Assembly: GCA_963680875.1 (NCBI GenBank)
Contig: OY804579.1
Span: 13,159,506-13,223,505 of the forward strand
From: Bathymodiolus brooksi
Taxonomy: Eukaryota; Mollusca; Bivalvia; Mytilida; Modiolidae
DNA length: 64,000 nucleotides
Reading direction: 5' to 3'
Shown: positions 22,401 to 36,400 of the stretch, piece after piece
Position numbering within the stretch: position 1 is the first letter of the stretch
Layout of the letters: each line of letters opens with the position of its first letter
Notes under the pieces: generated by a model
Database searches by the model: none
What the model was told of the DNA's origin: nothing
What the model saw: the letters and a program-made list of their open reading frames with translations, nothing else
Made by a program: the position numbers and the translations under genes

Positions 22401-25400
22401 GTTCTCTCCTAGTGTTAGTTTGTGTGTTTTTCTTCGTTCTGTATTATTACCTTATTTAGCCTATGTCTCTCGAGTTCGCTCCTAGTGTTAGTTTGTGTGT
22501 TTTTCTTCGTTCTGTATTATTACCTTATTTAGCCTATGTCTCTCGAGTTCTCTCCTAGTGTTAGTTTGTGTGTTTTTCTTCGTTCTGTATTATTACCTTA
22601 TTTAGCCTATGTCTCTCGAGTTCGCTCCTAGTGTTAGTTTGTGTGTTTTTCTTCGTTCTGTATTATTACCTTATTTAGCCTATGTCTCTCGAGTTCGCTC
22701 CTAGTGTTAGTTTGTGTGTTTTTCTTCGTTCTGTATTATTACCTTATTTAGCCTATGTCTCTCGAGTTCGCTCCTAGTGTTAGTTTGTGTGTTTTTCTTC
22801 GTTCTGTATTATTACCTTATTTAGCCTATGTCTCTCGAGTTCGCTCCTAGTGTTAGTTTGTGTGTTTTTCTTCGTTCTGTATTATTACCTTATTTAGCCT
22901 ATGTCTCTCGAGTTCTCTCCTAGTGTTAGTTTGTGTGTTTTTCTTCGTTCTGTATTATTACCTTATTTAGCCTATGTCTCCTCGAGTTCGCTCCTAGTGT
23001 TAGTTTGTGTGTTTTTCTTCGTTCTGTATTATTACCTTATTTAGCCTATGTCTCTCGAGTTCTCTCCTAGTGTTAGTTTGTGTGTTTTTCTTCGTTCTGT
23101 ATTATTACCTTATTTAGCCTATGTCTCTCGAGTTCTCTCCTAGTGTTAGTTTGTGTGTTTTTCTTCGTTCTGTATTATTACCTTATTTAGCCTATGTCTC
23201 TCGAGTTCGCTCCTAGTGTTAGTTTGTGTGTTTTTCTTCGTTCTGTAATATTACCTTATTTAGCCTATGTCTCTCGAGTTCTCTCCTAGTGTTAGTTTGT
23301 GTGTTTTTCTTCGTTCTATATTATTACCTTATTTAGCCTATGTCTCCCGAGTTCTCTCCTAGTGTTAGTTTGTGTGTTTTTCTTCGTTCTGTAATATTAC
23401 CTTATTTAGCCTATGTCTCTCGAGTTCTCTCCTAGTGTTAGTTTGTGTGTTTTTCTTCGTTCTATATTATTACCTTATTTAGCCTATGTCTCTCGAGTTC
23501 TCCCCTAGTGTTAGTTTGTGTGTTTTTCTTCGTTCTGTATTATTACCTTATTTAGCCTATGTCTCTCGAGTTCGCTCCTAGTGTTAGTTTGTGTGTTTTT
23601 CTTCGTTCTGTATTATTACCTTATTTAGCCTATGTCTCTCGAGTTCTCTCCTAGTTTTAGTTTGTGTGTTTTTCTTCGTTCTATATTATTACCTTATTTA
23701 GCCTATGTCTCTCGAGTTCTCTCCTAGTGTTAGTTTGTGTGTTTTTCTTCGTTCTGTATTATTACCTTATTTAGCCTATGTCTCTCGAGTTCGCTCCTAG
23801 TGTTAGTTTGTGTGTTTTTCTTCGTTCTGTATTATTACCTTATTTAGCCTATGTCTCTCGAGTTCTCTGCTAGTTTTAGTTTGTGTGTTTTTCTTCGTTC
23901 TATATTATTACCTTATTTAGCCTATGTCTCTCGAGTTCTCTCCTAGTGTTAGTTTGTGTGTTTTTCTTCGTTCTGTAATATTACCTTATTTAGCCTATGT
24001 CTCTCGAGTTCGCTCCTAGTGTTAGTTTGTGTGTTTTTCTTCGTTCTGTATTATTACCTTATTTAGCCTATGTCTCTCGAGTTGGCTCCTAGTGTTAGTT
24101 TGTGTGTTTTTCTTCGTTCTGTATTATTACCTTATTTAGCCTATGTCTCTCGAGTTCTCTCTTAGTTTTAGTTTGTGTGTTTTTCTTCGTTCTGTATTAT
24201 TACCTTATTTAGCCTATGTCTCTCGAGTTCGCTCCTAGTGTTAGTTTGTGTGTTTTTCTTCGTTCTATATTATTACCTTATTTAGCCTATGTCTCTCGAG
24301 TTCGCTCCTAGTGTTAGTTTGTGTGTTTTTCTTCGTTCTGTATTATTACCTTATTTAGCCTATGTCTCTCGAGTTGGCTCCTAGTGTTAGTTTGTGTGTT
24401 TTTCTTCGTTCTGTATTATTACCTTATTTAGCCTATGTCTCTCGAGTTCTCTCCTAGTTTTAGTTTGTGTGTTTTTCTTCGTTCTGTATTATTACCTTAT
24501 TTAGCCTATGTCTCTCGAGTTCTCTCCTAGTGTTAGTTTGTGTGTTTTTCTTCGTTCTTATTATTACCTTATTTAGCCTATGTCTCTCGAGTTCTCTCCT
24601 AGTTTTAGTTTGTGTGTTTTTCTTCGTTCTGTATTATTACCTTATTTAGCCTATGTCTCTCGAGTTCTCTCCTAGTGTTAGTTTGTGTGTTTTTCTTCGT
24701 TCTGTATTATTACCTTATTTAGCCTATGTCTCTCGAGTTCTCTCCTAGTGTTAGTTTGTGTGTTTTTCTTCGTTCTGTATTATTACCTTATTTAGCCTAT
24801 GTCTCTCGAGTTCGCTCCTAGTGTTAGTTTGTGTGTTTTTCTTCGTTCTGTATTATTACCTTATTTAGCCTATGTCTCTCGAGTTCTCTCCTAGTGTTAG
24901 TTTGTGTGTTTTTCTTCGTTCTGTATTATTACCTTATTTAGCCTATGTCTCTCGAGTTCTCTCCTAGTGTTAGTTTGTGTGTTTTTCTTCGTTCTGTATT
25001 ATTACCTTATTTAGCCTATGTCTCTCGAGTTCGCTCCTAGTGTTAGTTTGTGTGTTTTTCTTCGTTCTGTATTATTACCTTATTTAGCCTATGTCTCTCG
25101 AGTTCTCTCCTAGTGTTAGTTTGTGTGTTTTTCTTCGTTCTGTATTATTACCTTATTTAGCCTATGTCTCTCGAGTTCTCTCCTAGTGTTAGTTTGTGTG
25201 TTTTTCTTCGTTCTGTATTATTACCTTATTTAGCCTATGTCTCTCGAGTTCTCTCCTAGTGTTAGTTTGTGTGTTTTTCTTCGTTCTGTATTATTACCTT
25301 ATTTAGCCTATGTCTCTCGAGTTCTCTCCTAGTGTTAATTTGTGTGTTTTTCTTCGTTCTGTATTATTACCTTATTTAGCCTATGTCTCTCGAGTTCGCT

Positions 25401-27899
25401 CCTAGTTTTAGTTTGTGTGTTTTTCTTCGTTCTGTATTATTACCTTATTTAGCCTATGTCTCTCGAGTTCGCTCCTAGTGTTAGTTTGTGTGTTTTTCTT
25501 CGTTCTGTATTATTACCTTATTTAGCCTATGTCTCTCGAGTTCGCTCCTAGTGTTAGTTTGTGTGTTTTTCTTCGTTCTGTATTATTACCTTATTTAGCC
25601 TATGTCTCTCGAGTTCTCTCCTAGTGTTAGTTTGTGTGTTTTTCTTCGTTCTGTATTATTACCTTATTTAGCCTATGTCTCTCGAGTTCTCTCCTAGTGT
25701 TAGTTTGTGTGTTTTTCTTCGTTCTGTATTATTACCTTATTTAGCCTATGTCTCTCGAGTTCACTCCTAGTGTTAGTTTGTGTGTTTTTCTTCGTTCTGT
25801 ATTATTACCTTATTTAGCCTATGTCTCTCGAGTTCTCTCCTAGTGTTAGTTTGTGTGTTTTTCTTCGTTCTGTATTATTACCTTATTTAGCCTATGTCTC
25901 TCGAGTTCGCTCCTAGTGTTAGTTTGTGTGTTTTTCTTCGTTCTGTATTATTACCTTATTTAGCCTATGTCTCTCGAGTTCTCTCCTAGTGTTAGTTTGT
26001 GTGTTTTTCTTCGTTCTGTATTATTACCTTATTTAGCCTATGTCTCTCGAGTTCTCTCCTAGTGTTAATTTGTGTGTTTTTCTTCGTTCTGTATTATTAC
26101 CTTATTTAGCCTATGTCTCTCGAGTTCGCTCCTAGTTTTAGTTTGTGTGTTTTTCTTCGTTCTGTATTATTACCTTATTTAGCCTATGTCTCTCGAGTTC
26201 TCTCCTAGTGTTAGTTTGTGTGTTTTTCTTCGTTCTGTATTATTACCTTATTTAGCCTATGTCTCTCGAGTTCTCTCCTAGTTTTAGTTTGTGTGTTTTT
26301 CTTCGTTCTGTATTATTACCTTATTTAGCCTATGTCTCTCGAGTTCTCTCCTAGTGTTAGTTTGTGTGTTTTTCTTCGTTCTGTATTATTACCTTATTTA
26401 GCCTATGTCTCTCGAGTTCTCTCCTAGTGTTAGTTTGTGTGTTTTTCTTCGTTCTGTATTATTACCTTATTTAGCCTATGTCTCTCGAGTTCTCTCCTAG
26501 TGTTAGTTTGTGTGTTTTTCTTCGTTCTGTATTATTACCTTATTTAGCCTATGTCTCTCGAGTTCTCTCCTAGTGTTAGTTTGTGTGTTTTTCTTCGTTC
26601 TGTATTATTACCTTATTTAGCCTATTTCTCTCGAGTTCTCTCCTAGTGTTAGTTTGTGTGTTTTTCTTTGTTCTGTATTATTACCTTATTTAGCCTATGT
26701 CTCTCGAGTTCTCTCCTAGTTTTAGTTTGTGTGTTTTTCTTCGTTCTGTATTATTACCTTATTTAGCCTATGTCTCTCGAGTTCTCTCCTAGTGTTAGTT
26801 TGTGTGTTTTTCTTCGTTCTGTATTATTACCTTATTTAGCCTATGTCTCTCGAGTTCTCTCCTAGTGTTAGTTTGTGTCTTTTTCTTCGTTCTGTATTAT
26901 TACCTTATTTAGCCTATGTCTCTCGAGTTCTCTCCTAGTTTTAGTTTGTGTGTTTTTCTTCGTTCTGTATTATTACCTTATTTAGCCTATGTCTCTCGAG
27001 TTCTCTCCTAGTTTTAGTTTGTGTGTTTTTCTTCGTTCTGTATTATTACCTTATTTAGCCTATGTCTCTCGAGTTCTCTCCTAGTTTTAGTTTGTGTGTT
27101 TTTCTTCGTTCTGTATTATTACCTTATTTAGCCTATGTCTCTCGAGTTCTCTCCTAGTGTTAGTTTGTGTGTTTTTCTTCGTTCTGTATTATTACCTTAT
27201 TTAGCCTATGTCTCTCGAGTTCTCTCCTAGTGTTAGTTTGTGTGTTTTTCTTCGTTCTGTATTATTACCTTATTTAGCCTATGTCTCTCGAGTTCTCTCC
27301 TAGTTTTAGTTTGTGTGTTTTTCTTCGTTCTGTATTATTACCTTATTTAGCCTATGTCTCTCGAGTTCTCTCCTAGTTTTAGTTTGCTTGTTTTTCTTCG
27401 TTCTGTATTATTACCTTATTTAGCCTATGTCTCTCGAGTTCTCTCCTAGTTTTAGTTTGTGTGTTTTTCTTCGTTCTGTATTATTACCTTATTTAGCCTA
27501 TGTCTCTCGAGTTCTCTCCTAGTTTTAGTTTGTGTGTTTTTCTTCGTTCTGTATTATTACCTTATTTAGCCTATGTCTCTCGAGTTCTCTCCTAGTTTTA
27601 GTTTGTGTGTTTTTCTTCGTTCTGTATTATTACCTTATTTAGCCTATGTCTCTCGAGTTCGCTCCTAGTTTTAGTTTGTGTGTTTTTCTTCGTTCTGTAT
27701 TATTACCTTATTTAGCCTATGTCTCTCGAGTTCGCTCCTAGTGTTAGTTTGTGTGTTTTTCTACGTTCTGTATTATTACCTTATTTAGCCTATGTCTCTC
27801 GAGTTCTCTCCTAGTTTTAGTTTGTGTGTTTTTCTTCGTTCTGTATTATTACCTTATTTAGCCTATGTCTCTCGAGTTCGCTCCTAGTTTTAGTTTGTG
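16428..27899. repeat. 73-bp satellite array, about 157 copies
   Basis: Unit of 73 bp: 'agtttgtgtgtttttcttcg', ttctgtattattaccttatt, 'tagcctatgtctctcgagtt', then ctctcctagtgtt. An XhoI site (ctcgag) lies in almost every unit. Variants are 'ttcgctcc'/'ttctctcc', 'cccttattttgcc'/'accttatttagcc', 'gtaatatt'/'gtattatt' and 'tttta'/'tgtta'. They recur in long-range patterns. The last about 1.2 kb is enriched for the 'ctagttttag' variant. Short open frames here arise from two-unit (146-bp) periodicity and are not genes. Confidence 0.97.
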
Positions 27900-28458
27900 C
27901 GATTCGTGTTGTTCATTTTGTCCTATTATGTGTCTTTACATTCTGAGTTCCGTATTGTGATGTCGGATACGACTTCCACCTAAAAACGACGTTTTGTTCC
28001 TCTTTATCCACAGCTATTTGTAGGAGGGCTCGTGCCTTATTTTTGTTATTTGCTTTATTGCGTATAGTGGTGTCCTATATTACTTGTCTATATGCGTAGC
28101 ATGTCAGGTGTCTTATAAGAAGCAGGAATGGCGAGCTCCTGGGTTCACCTCCAATTTTTTGGTGGTGTCTGTGTTGCTCATCAAGGTGTCACGTCCAACT
28201 TATAACTATCCCAAAGTTTCTAACTGTTGTTGCTTAAAATCAAAAGATATTCACTAGTTTAAAATCGCAAATTGTAAATTAGTAAGAAAGCTGTGAGCTG
28301 CGATTTTTGTTTATATGCGCATTAATAAACGAGTTTATGTTTTCCCGTCGAATTGAAATGCTTATGCTTGATAAAACATATTCATACACATTACACAGCC
28401 GATGTGTTGATAAGAGAGCGGTGTAAAAATCCAAGGATGGCCGAGTGGTACAAATGTA
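27870..28458 (-). repeat. Family P subtype B right flank of the satellite; copy of 10290-11160
   Basis: 'ttcattttgtcctattatgt', 'cattctgagttccgtattgt', 'gcgtatagtggtgtcctata', then 'gtgttgctcatcaaggtgtc', 'tatatgcgcattaataaacg', 'gatgtgttgataagagagcg' and 'ggatggccgagtggtaca'. Homology to 10290-11160 ends at the tRNA-A-box-like 'tggccgagtgg'. It therefore includes non-P sequence and is a small segmental duplication or a longer composite element. Confidence 0.75.
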
Positions 28459-29452
28459 TATTGGAGCACACACAACGCCCAATACCTAACAACTACGCTG
28501 AAATGGAAAGACCGGGGCACTACAATGAATAAAATATCATATCTTTAACACATTAACAAACAAACAAACAAACAAACAAAAATAATAATAATAAAAAGAA
28601 GCAAAAAAGATAAAAAAATTAAAAAATAAACAAGACTATAATAAGCTGTTTAAATATCATTCTTTTGTTTTACACTTTAGATATTATTGCACATTGTGAG
28701 TTCCATAGTAAAGTTATCGATATTAAATACACAGGTAAACTTTGTCCATGACGGGAATTTAAAAATAGCTATGATACACAATATGTACTGGTACCCGTTT
28801 ATAAATAATATACAATATATATATGTACACGTTTACGTAGATGAAACAGGAAGTCATTGTAATATGGGTTTATTATTGAGCAATCTGTTCTAACTTGAAA
28901 CATTGATATTCAGCTTTGTTTCCTAAAATGTGAGTATTGTACACTGTTTTTAATATTTTATTTTCAAATATATATTCATATTTCAAATCAGCATATTAAA
29001 ATCTGTACACTTAATTCAAACGAGAATAACAAAGTTAAATAACGACGGTATGGAGGCTCATGGGTGCCATTATGTCATTTCACATTTCATGTTATTGAGG
29101 GGTACAAGGGTTAGGGTTAGAGTTGTGGTGTTGAACGCAACTTTCAACAATATTTCAGTTAGATCAGCATTATTTAGGGGTAGAAGGACGCAGTCTTTTT
29201 GACAGTATGATAAACATCAACACTTAAGTTTTAGTGAACAGTAGGCCTAACTATCAGAAAGCACTAACACCAACAAAACATCACGAGTGAGGTCATATGG
29301 TATGATATAAGCATATATTTCCGCGGAGACGATAATACGGACATAAACACAAGAAACATACAAATGATATAAACATAATAACATAAGCGAAAGGTAATGA
29401 CAAACCAATTAATATTAATTTTACTGTACATCAAAATAATTATTGGTTGATT
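28459..29452. other. Intergenic, simple repeats and a SINE tail
   Basis: (AAAC)n followed by an (AAT)n-like tract at about 28555-28600, and a degraded type 1 SINE tail at 29128-29168 ('tttcaacaatatttcagtta'). No gene seen. Confidence 0.55.
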
Positions 29453-29719
29453 TTAATGATTTTTGGTGTTTAACGCCACTTTCAGCAATATTTCAGCTAT
29501 ATCATGGCTACCAGTTTTAGTGGTGGTAGAAGCCGGAGTACCCGGAGAGAACCACCGACTATGGGCAAGCAACTGGTAAACTTTATCACTTGCGGCTGCG
29601 AGTCGAGGGCACCCTTTTTGTAATTTACAAAACCGGGCGTGAACCCACCCCGTAATGGTGATAGGCTTGTATGTGTTGTTAGGTAATCCAACTACCTAAC
29701 TCACCTAACCACCCGGGTC
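29453..29719 (-). mobile_element. tRNA-derived SINE, type 1, full-length
   Basis: Closely matches 955-1222 over the whole length. The minus strand carries the head ('gagttaggtagttggattac', 'gtgggttcacgcccgg') and the tail complementary to 'ggtgtttaacgccactttca'. It looks recently active relative to the degraded copies. Confidence 0.78.
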
Positions 29720-29754
29720 CTACACATGTATGCTATTACAATAAAACAATTTAG

Positions 29755-29965
29755 TGCTTCAGACGCGTTTCTAAAATAACCTTCATCGGTCCAGTTAATA
29801 GTCAAAATATTTTTGAAAGCCGAATAATTTAAAAATCTTTGGTGGCAAATAACTGGAGGGCTTAATCAGGATATTCAGAATCTGATACAGCCACTTATTC
29901 CGGGGGGGACCTTATTTTTAGTAATAATTACATGATTTAGGAACTGAATTTCGATAATAAACATT
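29755..29965 (+). repeat. Dispersed family D copy
   Basis: 'cagacgcgtttctaaaataa' then ccttcatcgg, 'gataacaaat'-like middle, 'ttatttttagtaataattac' and 'aggaactgaatttc'. The same order occurs at 43645, 54030, 54345 and 56975. No coding capacity seen. Confidence 0.65.
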
Positions 29966-29972
29966 TTTAATA

Positions 29973-30345
29973 AATAAACGTTAGAGAATACCGAAGGGGC
30001 AATAAAAAATAAACGTTAGAGAATACCGAAGGGGCAATCAAAAATAAACGTTAGAGAATACCGAAGGGGCAATCAAAAATAAACGTTAGAGAATACCGAA
30101 GGGGCAATCAAAAATGGACAATTCATAGGAACTGGCAACAGAGAAAATCAAAACAAAAACACAACTCAATATGTGTTGGACACCACTATACGCAAGAAAA
30201 CACAAATAACATAAATAAGACATGAACCCTCCTACAAACAACTGGAGATAAAGACGAACCGAACATCGTTTTATGTGAAAATCGTAACGGACATCACAAC
30301 ATGGAATTCAAAATGTAAAGACACATAATAGGACAACTAAAAAAA
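29973..30345 (+). repeat. Family P subtype B copy with 35-bp array at its left end
   Basis: Four 35-bp units at 29973-30112 ('aataaacgttagagaatacc' then gaaggggcaatcaaa) contain the element's left terminus plus a few flanking bases. The body follows ('ggacaattcataggaactgg', 'ccaccactatacgcaag'-like, 'caactggagataaagacgaa', 'tgtaaagacacataatagga'). The segment corresponding to the 73-bp unit is absent here. Confidence 0.8.
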
Positions 30346-30425
30346 CTAAAAAGATGAGCAACACGTACACGTTTCATTTGTTATTGAATGTTTTCATTAT
30401 TTGAGCACAAAAACACAACATTAAA

Positions 30426-33400
30426 TCAAATAAAACAGCATCAAAGGGGTAATACATATCTGTAGATCGAAGTCAAATAAAATAGCATCAAAGGGGTAAT
30501 ACATATCTGTAGATCGAAGTCAAATAAAATAGCATCAAAGGGGTAATACATATCTGTAGATCGAAGTCAAATAAAATAGCATCAAAGGGGTAATACATAT
30601 CTGTAGATCGAAGTCAAATAAAATAGCATCAAAGGGGTAATACATATGTGTAGATCGAAGTCAAATAAAATAGCATCAAAGGGGTAATACATATCTGTAG
30701 ATCGAAGTCAAATAAAATAGCATCAAAGGGGTAATACATATCTGTAGATCGAAGTCAAATAAAATAGCATCAAAGGGGTAATACATATCTGTAGATCGAA
30801 GTCAAATAAAATAGCATCAAAGGGGTAATACATATCTGTAGATCGAAGTCAAATAAAATAGCATCAAAGGGGTAATACATATCTGTAGATCGAAGTCAAA
30901 TAAAATAGCATCAAAGGGGTAATACATATCTGTAGATCGAAGTCAAATAAAATAGCATCAAAGGGGTAATACATATCTGTAGATCGAAGTCAAATAAAAT
31001 AGCATCAAAGGGGTAATACATATCTGTAGATCGAAGTCAAATAAAATAGCATCAAAGGGGTAATACATATCTGTAGATCGAAGTCAAATAAAATAGCATC
31101 AAAGGGGTAATACATATCTGTAGATCGAAGTCAAATAAAATAGCATCAAAGGGGTAATACATATCTGTAGATCGAAGTCAAATAAAATAGCATCAAAGGG
31201 GTAATACATATCTGTAGATCGAAGTCAAATAAAATAGCATCAAAGGGGTAATACATATCTGTAGATCGAAGTCAAATAAAATAGCATCAAAGGGGTAATA
31301 CATATCTGTAGATCGAAGTCAAATAAAATAGCATCAAAGGGGTAATACATATCTGTAGATCGAAGTCAAATAAAATAGCATCAAAGGGGTAATACATATC
31401 TGTAGATCGAAGTCAAATAAAATAGCATCAAAGGGGTAATACATATCTGTAGATCGAAGTCAAATAAAATAGCATCAAAGGGGTAATACATATCTGTAGA
31501 TCGAAGTCAAATAAAATAGCATCAAAGGGGTAATACATATCTGTAGATCGAAGTCAAATAAAATAGCATCAAAGGGGTAATACATATCTGTAGATCGAAG
31601 TCAAATAAAATAGCATCAAAGGGGTAATACATATCTGTAGATCGAAGTCAAATAAAATAGCATCAAAGGGGTAATACATATCTGTAGATCGAAGTCAAAT
31701 AAAATAGCATCAAAGGGGTAATACATATCTGTAGATCGAAGTCAAATAAAATAGCATCAAAGGGGTAATACATATCTGTAGATCGAAGTCAAATAAAATA
31801 GCATCAAAGGGGTAATACATATCTGTAGATCGAAGTCAAATAAAATAGCATCAAAGGGGTAATACATATCTGTAGATCGAAGTCAAATAAAATAGCATCA
31901 AAGGGGTAATACATATCTGTAGATCGAAGTCAAATAAAATAGCATCAAAGGGGTAATACATATCTGTAGATCGAAGTCAAATGAAATAGCATCAAAGGGG
32001 TAATACATATCTGTAGATCGAAGTCAAATGAAATAGCATCAAAGGGGTAATACATATCTGTAGATCGAAGTCAAATGAAATAGCATCAAAGGGGTAATAC
32101 ATATCTGTAGATCGAAGTCAAATGAAATAGCATCAAAGGGGTAATACATATCTGTAGATCGAAGTCAAATGAAATAGCATCAAAGGGGTAATACATATCT
32201 GTAGATCGAAGTCAAATGAAATAGCATCAAAGGGGTAATACATATCTGTAGATCGAAGTCAAATGAAATAGCATCAAAGGGGTAATACATATCTGTAGAT
32301 CGAAGTCAAATGAAATAGCATCAAAGGGGTAATACATATCTGTAGATCGAAGTCAAATGAAATAGCATCAAAGGGGTAATACATATCTGTAGATCGAAGT
32401 CAAATGAAATAGCATCAAAGGGGTAATACATATCTGTAGATCGAAGTCAAATGAAATAGCATCAAAGGGGTAATACATATCTGTAGATCGAAGTCAAATG
32501 AAATAGCATCAAAGGGGTAATACATATCTGTAGATCGAAGTCAAATGAAATAGCATCAAAGGGGTAATACATATCTGTAGATCGAAGTCAAATAAAATAG
32601 CATCAAAGGGGTAATACATATCTGTAGATCGAAGTCAAATAAAATAGCATCAAAGGGGTAATACATATCTGTAGATCGAAGTCAAATAAAATAGCATCAA
32701 AGGGGTAATACATATCTGTAGATCGAAGTCAAATAAAATAGCATCAAAGGGGTAATACATATCTGTAGATCGAAGTCAAATAAAATAGCATCAAAGGGGT
32801 AATACATATCTGTAGATCGAAGTCAAATAAAATAGCATCAAAGGGGTAATACATATCTGTAGATCGAAGTCAAATAAAATAGCATCAAAGGGGTAATACA
32901 TATCTGTAGATCGAAGTCAAATAAAATAGCATCAAAGGGGTAATACATATCTGTAGATCGAAGTCAAATAAAATAGCATCAAAGGGGTAATACATATCTG
33001 TAGATCGAAGTCAAATAAAATAGCATCAAAGGGGTAATACATATCTGTAGATCGAAGTCAAATAAAATAGCATCAAAGGGGTAATACATATCTGTAGATC
33101 GAAGTCAAATAAAATAGCATCAAAGGGGTAATACATATCTGTAGATCGAAGTCAAATAAAATAGCATCAAAGGGGTAATACATATCTGTAGATCGAAGTC
33201 AAATAAAATAGCATCAAAGGGGTAATACATATCTGTAGATCGAAGTCAAATAAAATAGCATCAAAGGGGTAATACATATCTGTAGATCGAAGTCAAATAA
33301 AATAGCATCAAAGGGGTAATACATATCTGTAGATCGAAGTCAAATAAAATAGCATCAAAGGGGTAATACATATCTGTAGATCGAAGTCAAATAAAATAGC

Positions 33401-36400
33401 ATCAAAGGGGTAATACATATCTGTAGATCGAAGTCAAATAAAATAGCATCAAAGGGGTAATACATATCTGTAGATCGAAGTCAAATAAAATAGCATCAAA
33501 GGGGTAATACATATCTGTAGATCGAAGTCAAATAAAATAGCATCAAAGGGGTAATACATATCTGTAGATCGAAGTCAAATAAAATAGCATCAAAGGGGTA
33601 ATACATATCTGTAGATCGAAGTCAAATAAAATAGCATCAAAGGGGTAATACATATCTGTAGATCGAAGTCAAATAAAATAGCATCAAAGGGGTAATACAT
33701 ATCTGTAGATCGAAGTCAAATAAAATAGCATCAAAGGGGTAATACATATCTGTAGATCGAAGTCAAATAAAATAGCATCAAAGGGGTAATACATATCTGT
33801 AGATCGAAGTCAAATAAAATAGCATCAAAGGGGTAATACATATCTGTAGATCGAAGTCAAATAAAATAGCATCAAAGGGGTAATACATATCTGTAGATCG
33901 AAGTCAAATAAAATAGCATCAAAGGGGTAATACATATCTGTAGATCGAAGTCAAATAAAATAGCATCAAAGGGGTAATACATATCTGTAGATCGAAGTCA
34001 AATAAAATAGCATCAAAGGGGTAATACATATCTGTAGATCGAAGTCAAATAAAATAGCATCAAAGGGGTAATACATATCTGTAGATCGAAGTCAAATAAA
34101 ATAGCATCAAAGGGGTAATACATATCTGTAGATCGAAGTCAAATAAAATAGCATCAAAGGGGTAATACATATCTGTAGATCAAAGGGGTAATACATATCT
34201 GTAGATCAAAGGGGTAATACATATCTGTAGATCGAAGTCAAATAAAATAGCATCAAAGGGGTAATACATATCTGTAGATCGAAGTCAAATAAAATAGCAT
34301 CAAAGGGGTAATACATATCTGTAGATCGAAGTCAAATAAAATAGCATCAAAGGGGTAATACATATCTGTAGATCGAAGTCAAATAAAATAGCATCAAAGG
34401 GGTAATACATATCTGTAGATCGAAGTCAAATAAAATAGCATCAAAGGGGTAATACATATCTGTAGATCGAAGTCAAATAAAATAGCATCAAAGGGGTAAT
34501 ACATATCTGTAGATCGAAGTCAAATAAAATAGCATCAAAGGGGTAATACATATCTGTAGATCGAAGTCAAATAAAATAGCATCAAAGGGGTAATACATAT
34601 CTGTAGATCGAAGTCAAATAAAATAGCATCAAAGGGGTAATACATATCTGTAGATCGAAGTCAAATAAAATAGCATCAAAGGGGTAATACATATCTGTAG
34701 ATCGAAGTCAAATAAAATAGCATCAAAGGGGTAATACATATCTGTAGATCGAAGTCAAATAAAATAGCATCAAAGGGGTAATACATATCTGTAGATCGAA
34801 GTCAAATAAAATAGCATCAAAGGGGTAATACATATCTGTAGATCGAAGTCAAATAAAATAGCATCAAAGGGGTAATACATATCTGTAGATCGAAGTCAAA
34901 TAAAATAGCATCAAAGGGGTAATACATATCTGTAGATCGAAGTCAAATAAAATAGCATCAAAGGGGTAATACATATCTGTAGATCGAAGTCAAATAAAAT
35001 AGCATCAAAGGGGTAATACATATCTGTAGATCGAAGTCAAATAAAATAGCATCAAAGGGGTAATACATATCTGTAGATCGAAGTCAAATAAAATAGCATC
35101 AAAGGGGTAATACATATCTGTAGATCGAAGTCAAATGAAATAGCATCAAAGGGGTAATACATATCTGTAGATCGAAGTCAAATGAAATAGCATCAAAGGG
35201 GTAATACATATCTGTAGATCGAAGTCAAATGAAATAGCATCAAAGGGGTAATACATATCTGTAGATCGAAGTCAAATGAAATAGCATCAAAGGGGTAATA
35301 CATATCTGTAGATCGAAGTCAAATGAAATAGCATCAAAGGGGTAATACATATCTGTAGATCGAAGTCAAATGAAATAGCATCAAAGGGGTAATACATATC
35401 TGTAGATCGAAGTCAAATGAAATAGCATCAAAGGGGTAATACATATCTGTAGATCGAAGTCAAATGAAATAGCATCAAAGGGGTAATACATATCTGTAGA
35501 TCGAAGTCAAATAAAATAGCATCAAAGGGGTAATACATATCTGTAGATCGAAGTCAAATAAAATAGCATCAAAGGGGTAATACATATCTGTAGATCGAAG
35601 TCAAATAAAATAGCATCAAAGGGGTAATACATATCTGTAGATCGAAGTCAAATAAAATAGCATCAAAGGGGTAATACATATCTGTAGATCGAAGTCAAAT
35701 AAAATAGCATCAAAGGGGTAATACATATCTGTAGATCGAAGTCAAATAAAATAGCATCAAAGGGGTAATACATATCTGTAGATCGAAGTCAAATAAAATA
35801 GCATCAAAGGGGTAATACATATCTGTAGATCGAAGTCAAATAAAATAGCATCAAAGGGGTAATACATATCTGTAGATCGAAGTCAAATAAAATAGCATCA
35901 AAGGGGTAATACATATCTGTAGATCGAAGTCAAATAAAATAGCATCAAAGGGGTAATACATATCTGTAGATCGAAGTCAAATAAAATAGCATCAAAGGGG
36001 TAATACATATCTGTAGATCGAAGTCAAATAAAATAGCATCAAAGGGGTAATACATATCTGTAGATCGAAGTCAAATAAAATAGCATCAAAGGGGTAATAC
36101 ATATCTGTAGATCGAAGTCAAATAAAATAGCATCAAAGGGGTAATACATATCTGTAGATCGAAGTCAAATAAAATAGCATCAAAGGGGTAATACATATCT
36201 GTAGATCGAAGTCAAATAAAATAGCATCAAAGGGGTAATACATATCTGTAGATCGAAGTCAAATAAAATAGCATCAAAGGGGTAATACATATCTGTAGAT
36301 CGAAGTCAAATAAAATAGCATCAAAGGGGTAATACATATCTGTAGATCGAAGTCAAATAAAATAGCATCAAAGGGGTAATACATATCTGTAGATCGAAGT

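Noticed and set aside
17895..24649. Many identical 69-80-codon hydrophobic ORFs
   Set aside because: They recur at multiples of 73 bp and reflect two-unit periodicity of the satellite, not a gene family.
28440..28470. Start of a tRNA-Ser/Leu gene ('tggccgagtgg')
   Set aside because: No B-box follows at the right distance; the copy at 11138 is equally incomplete.
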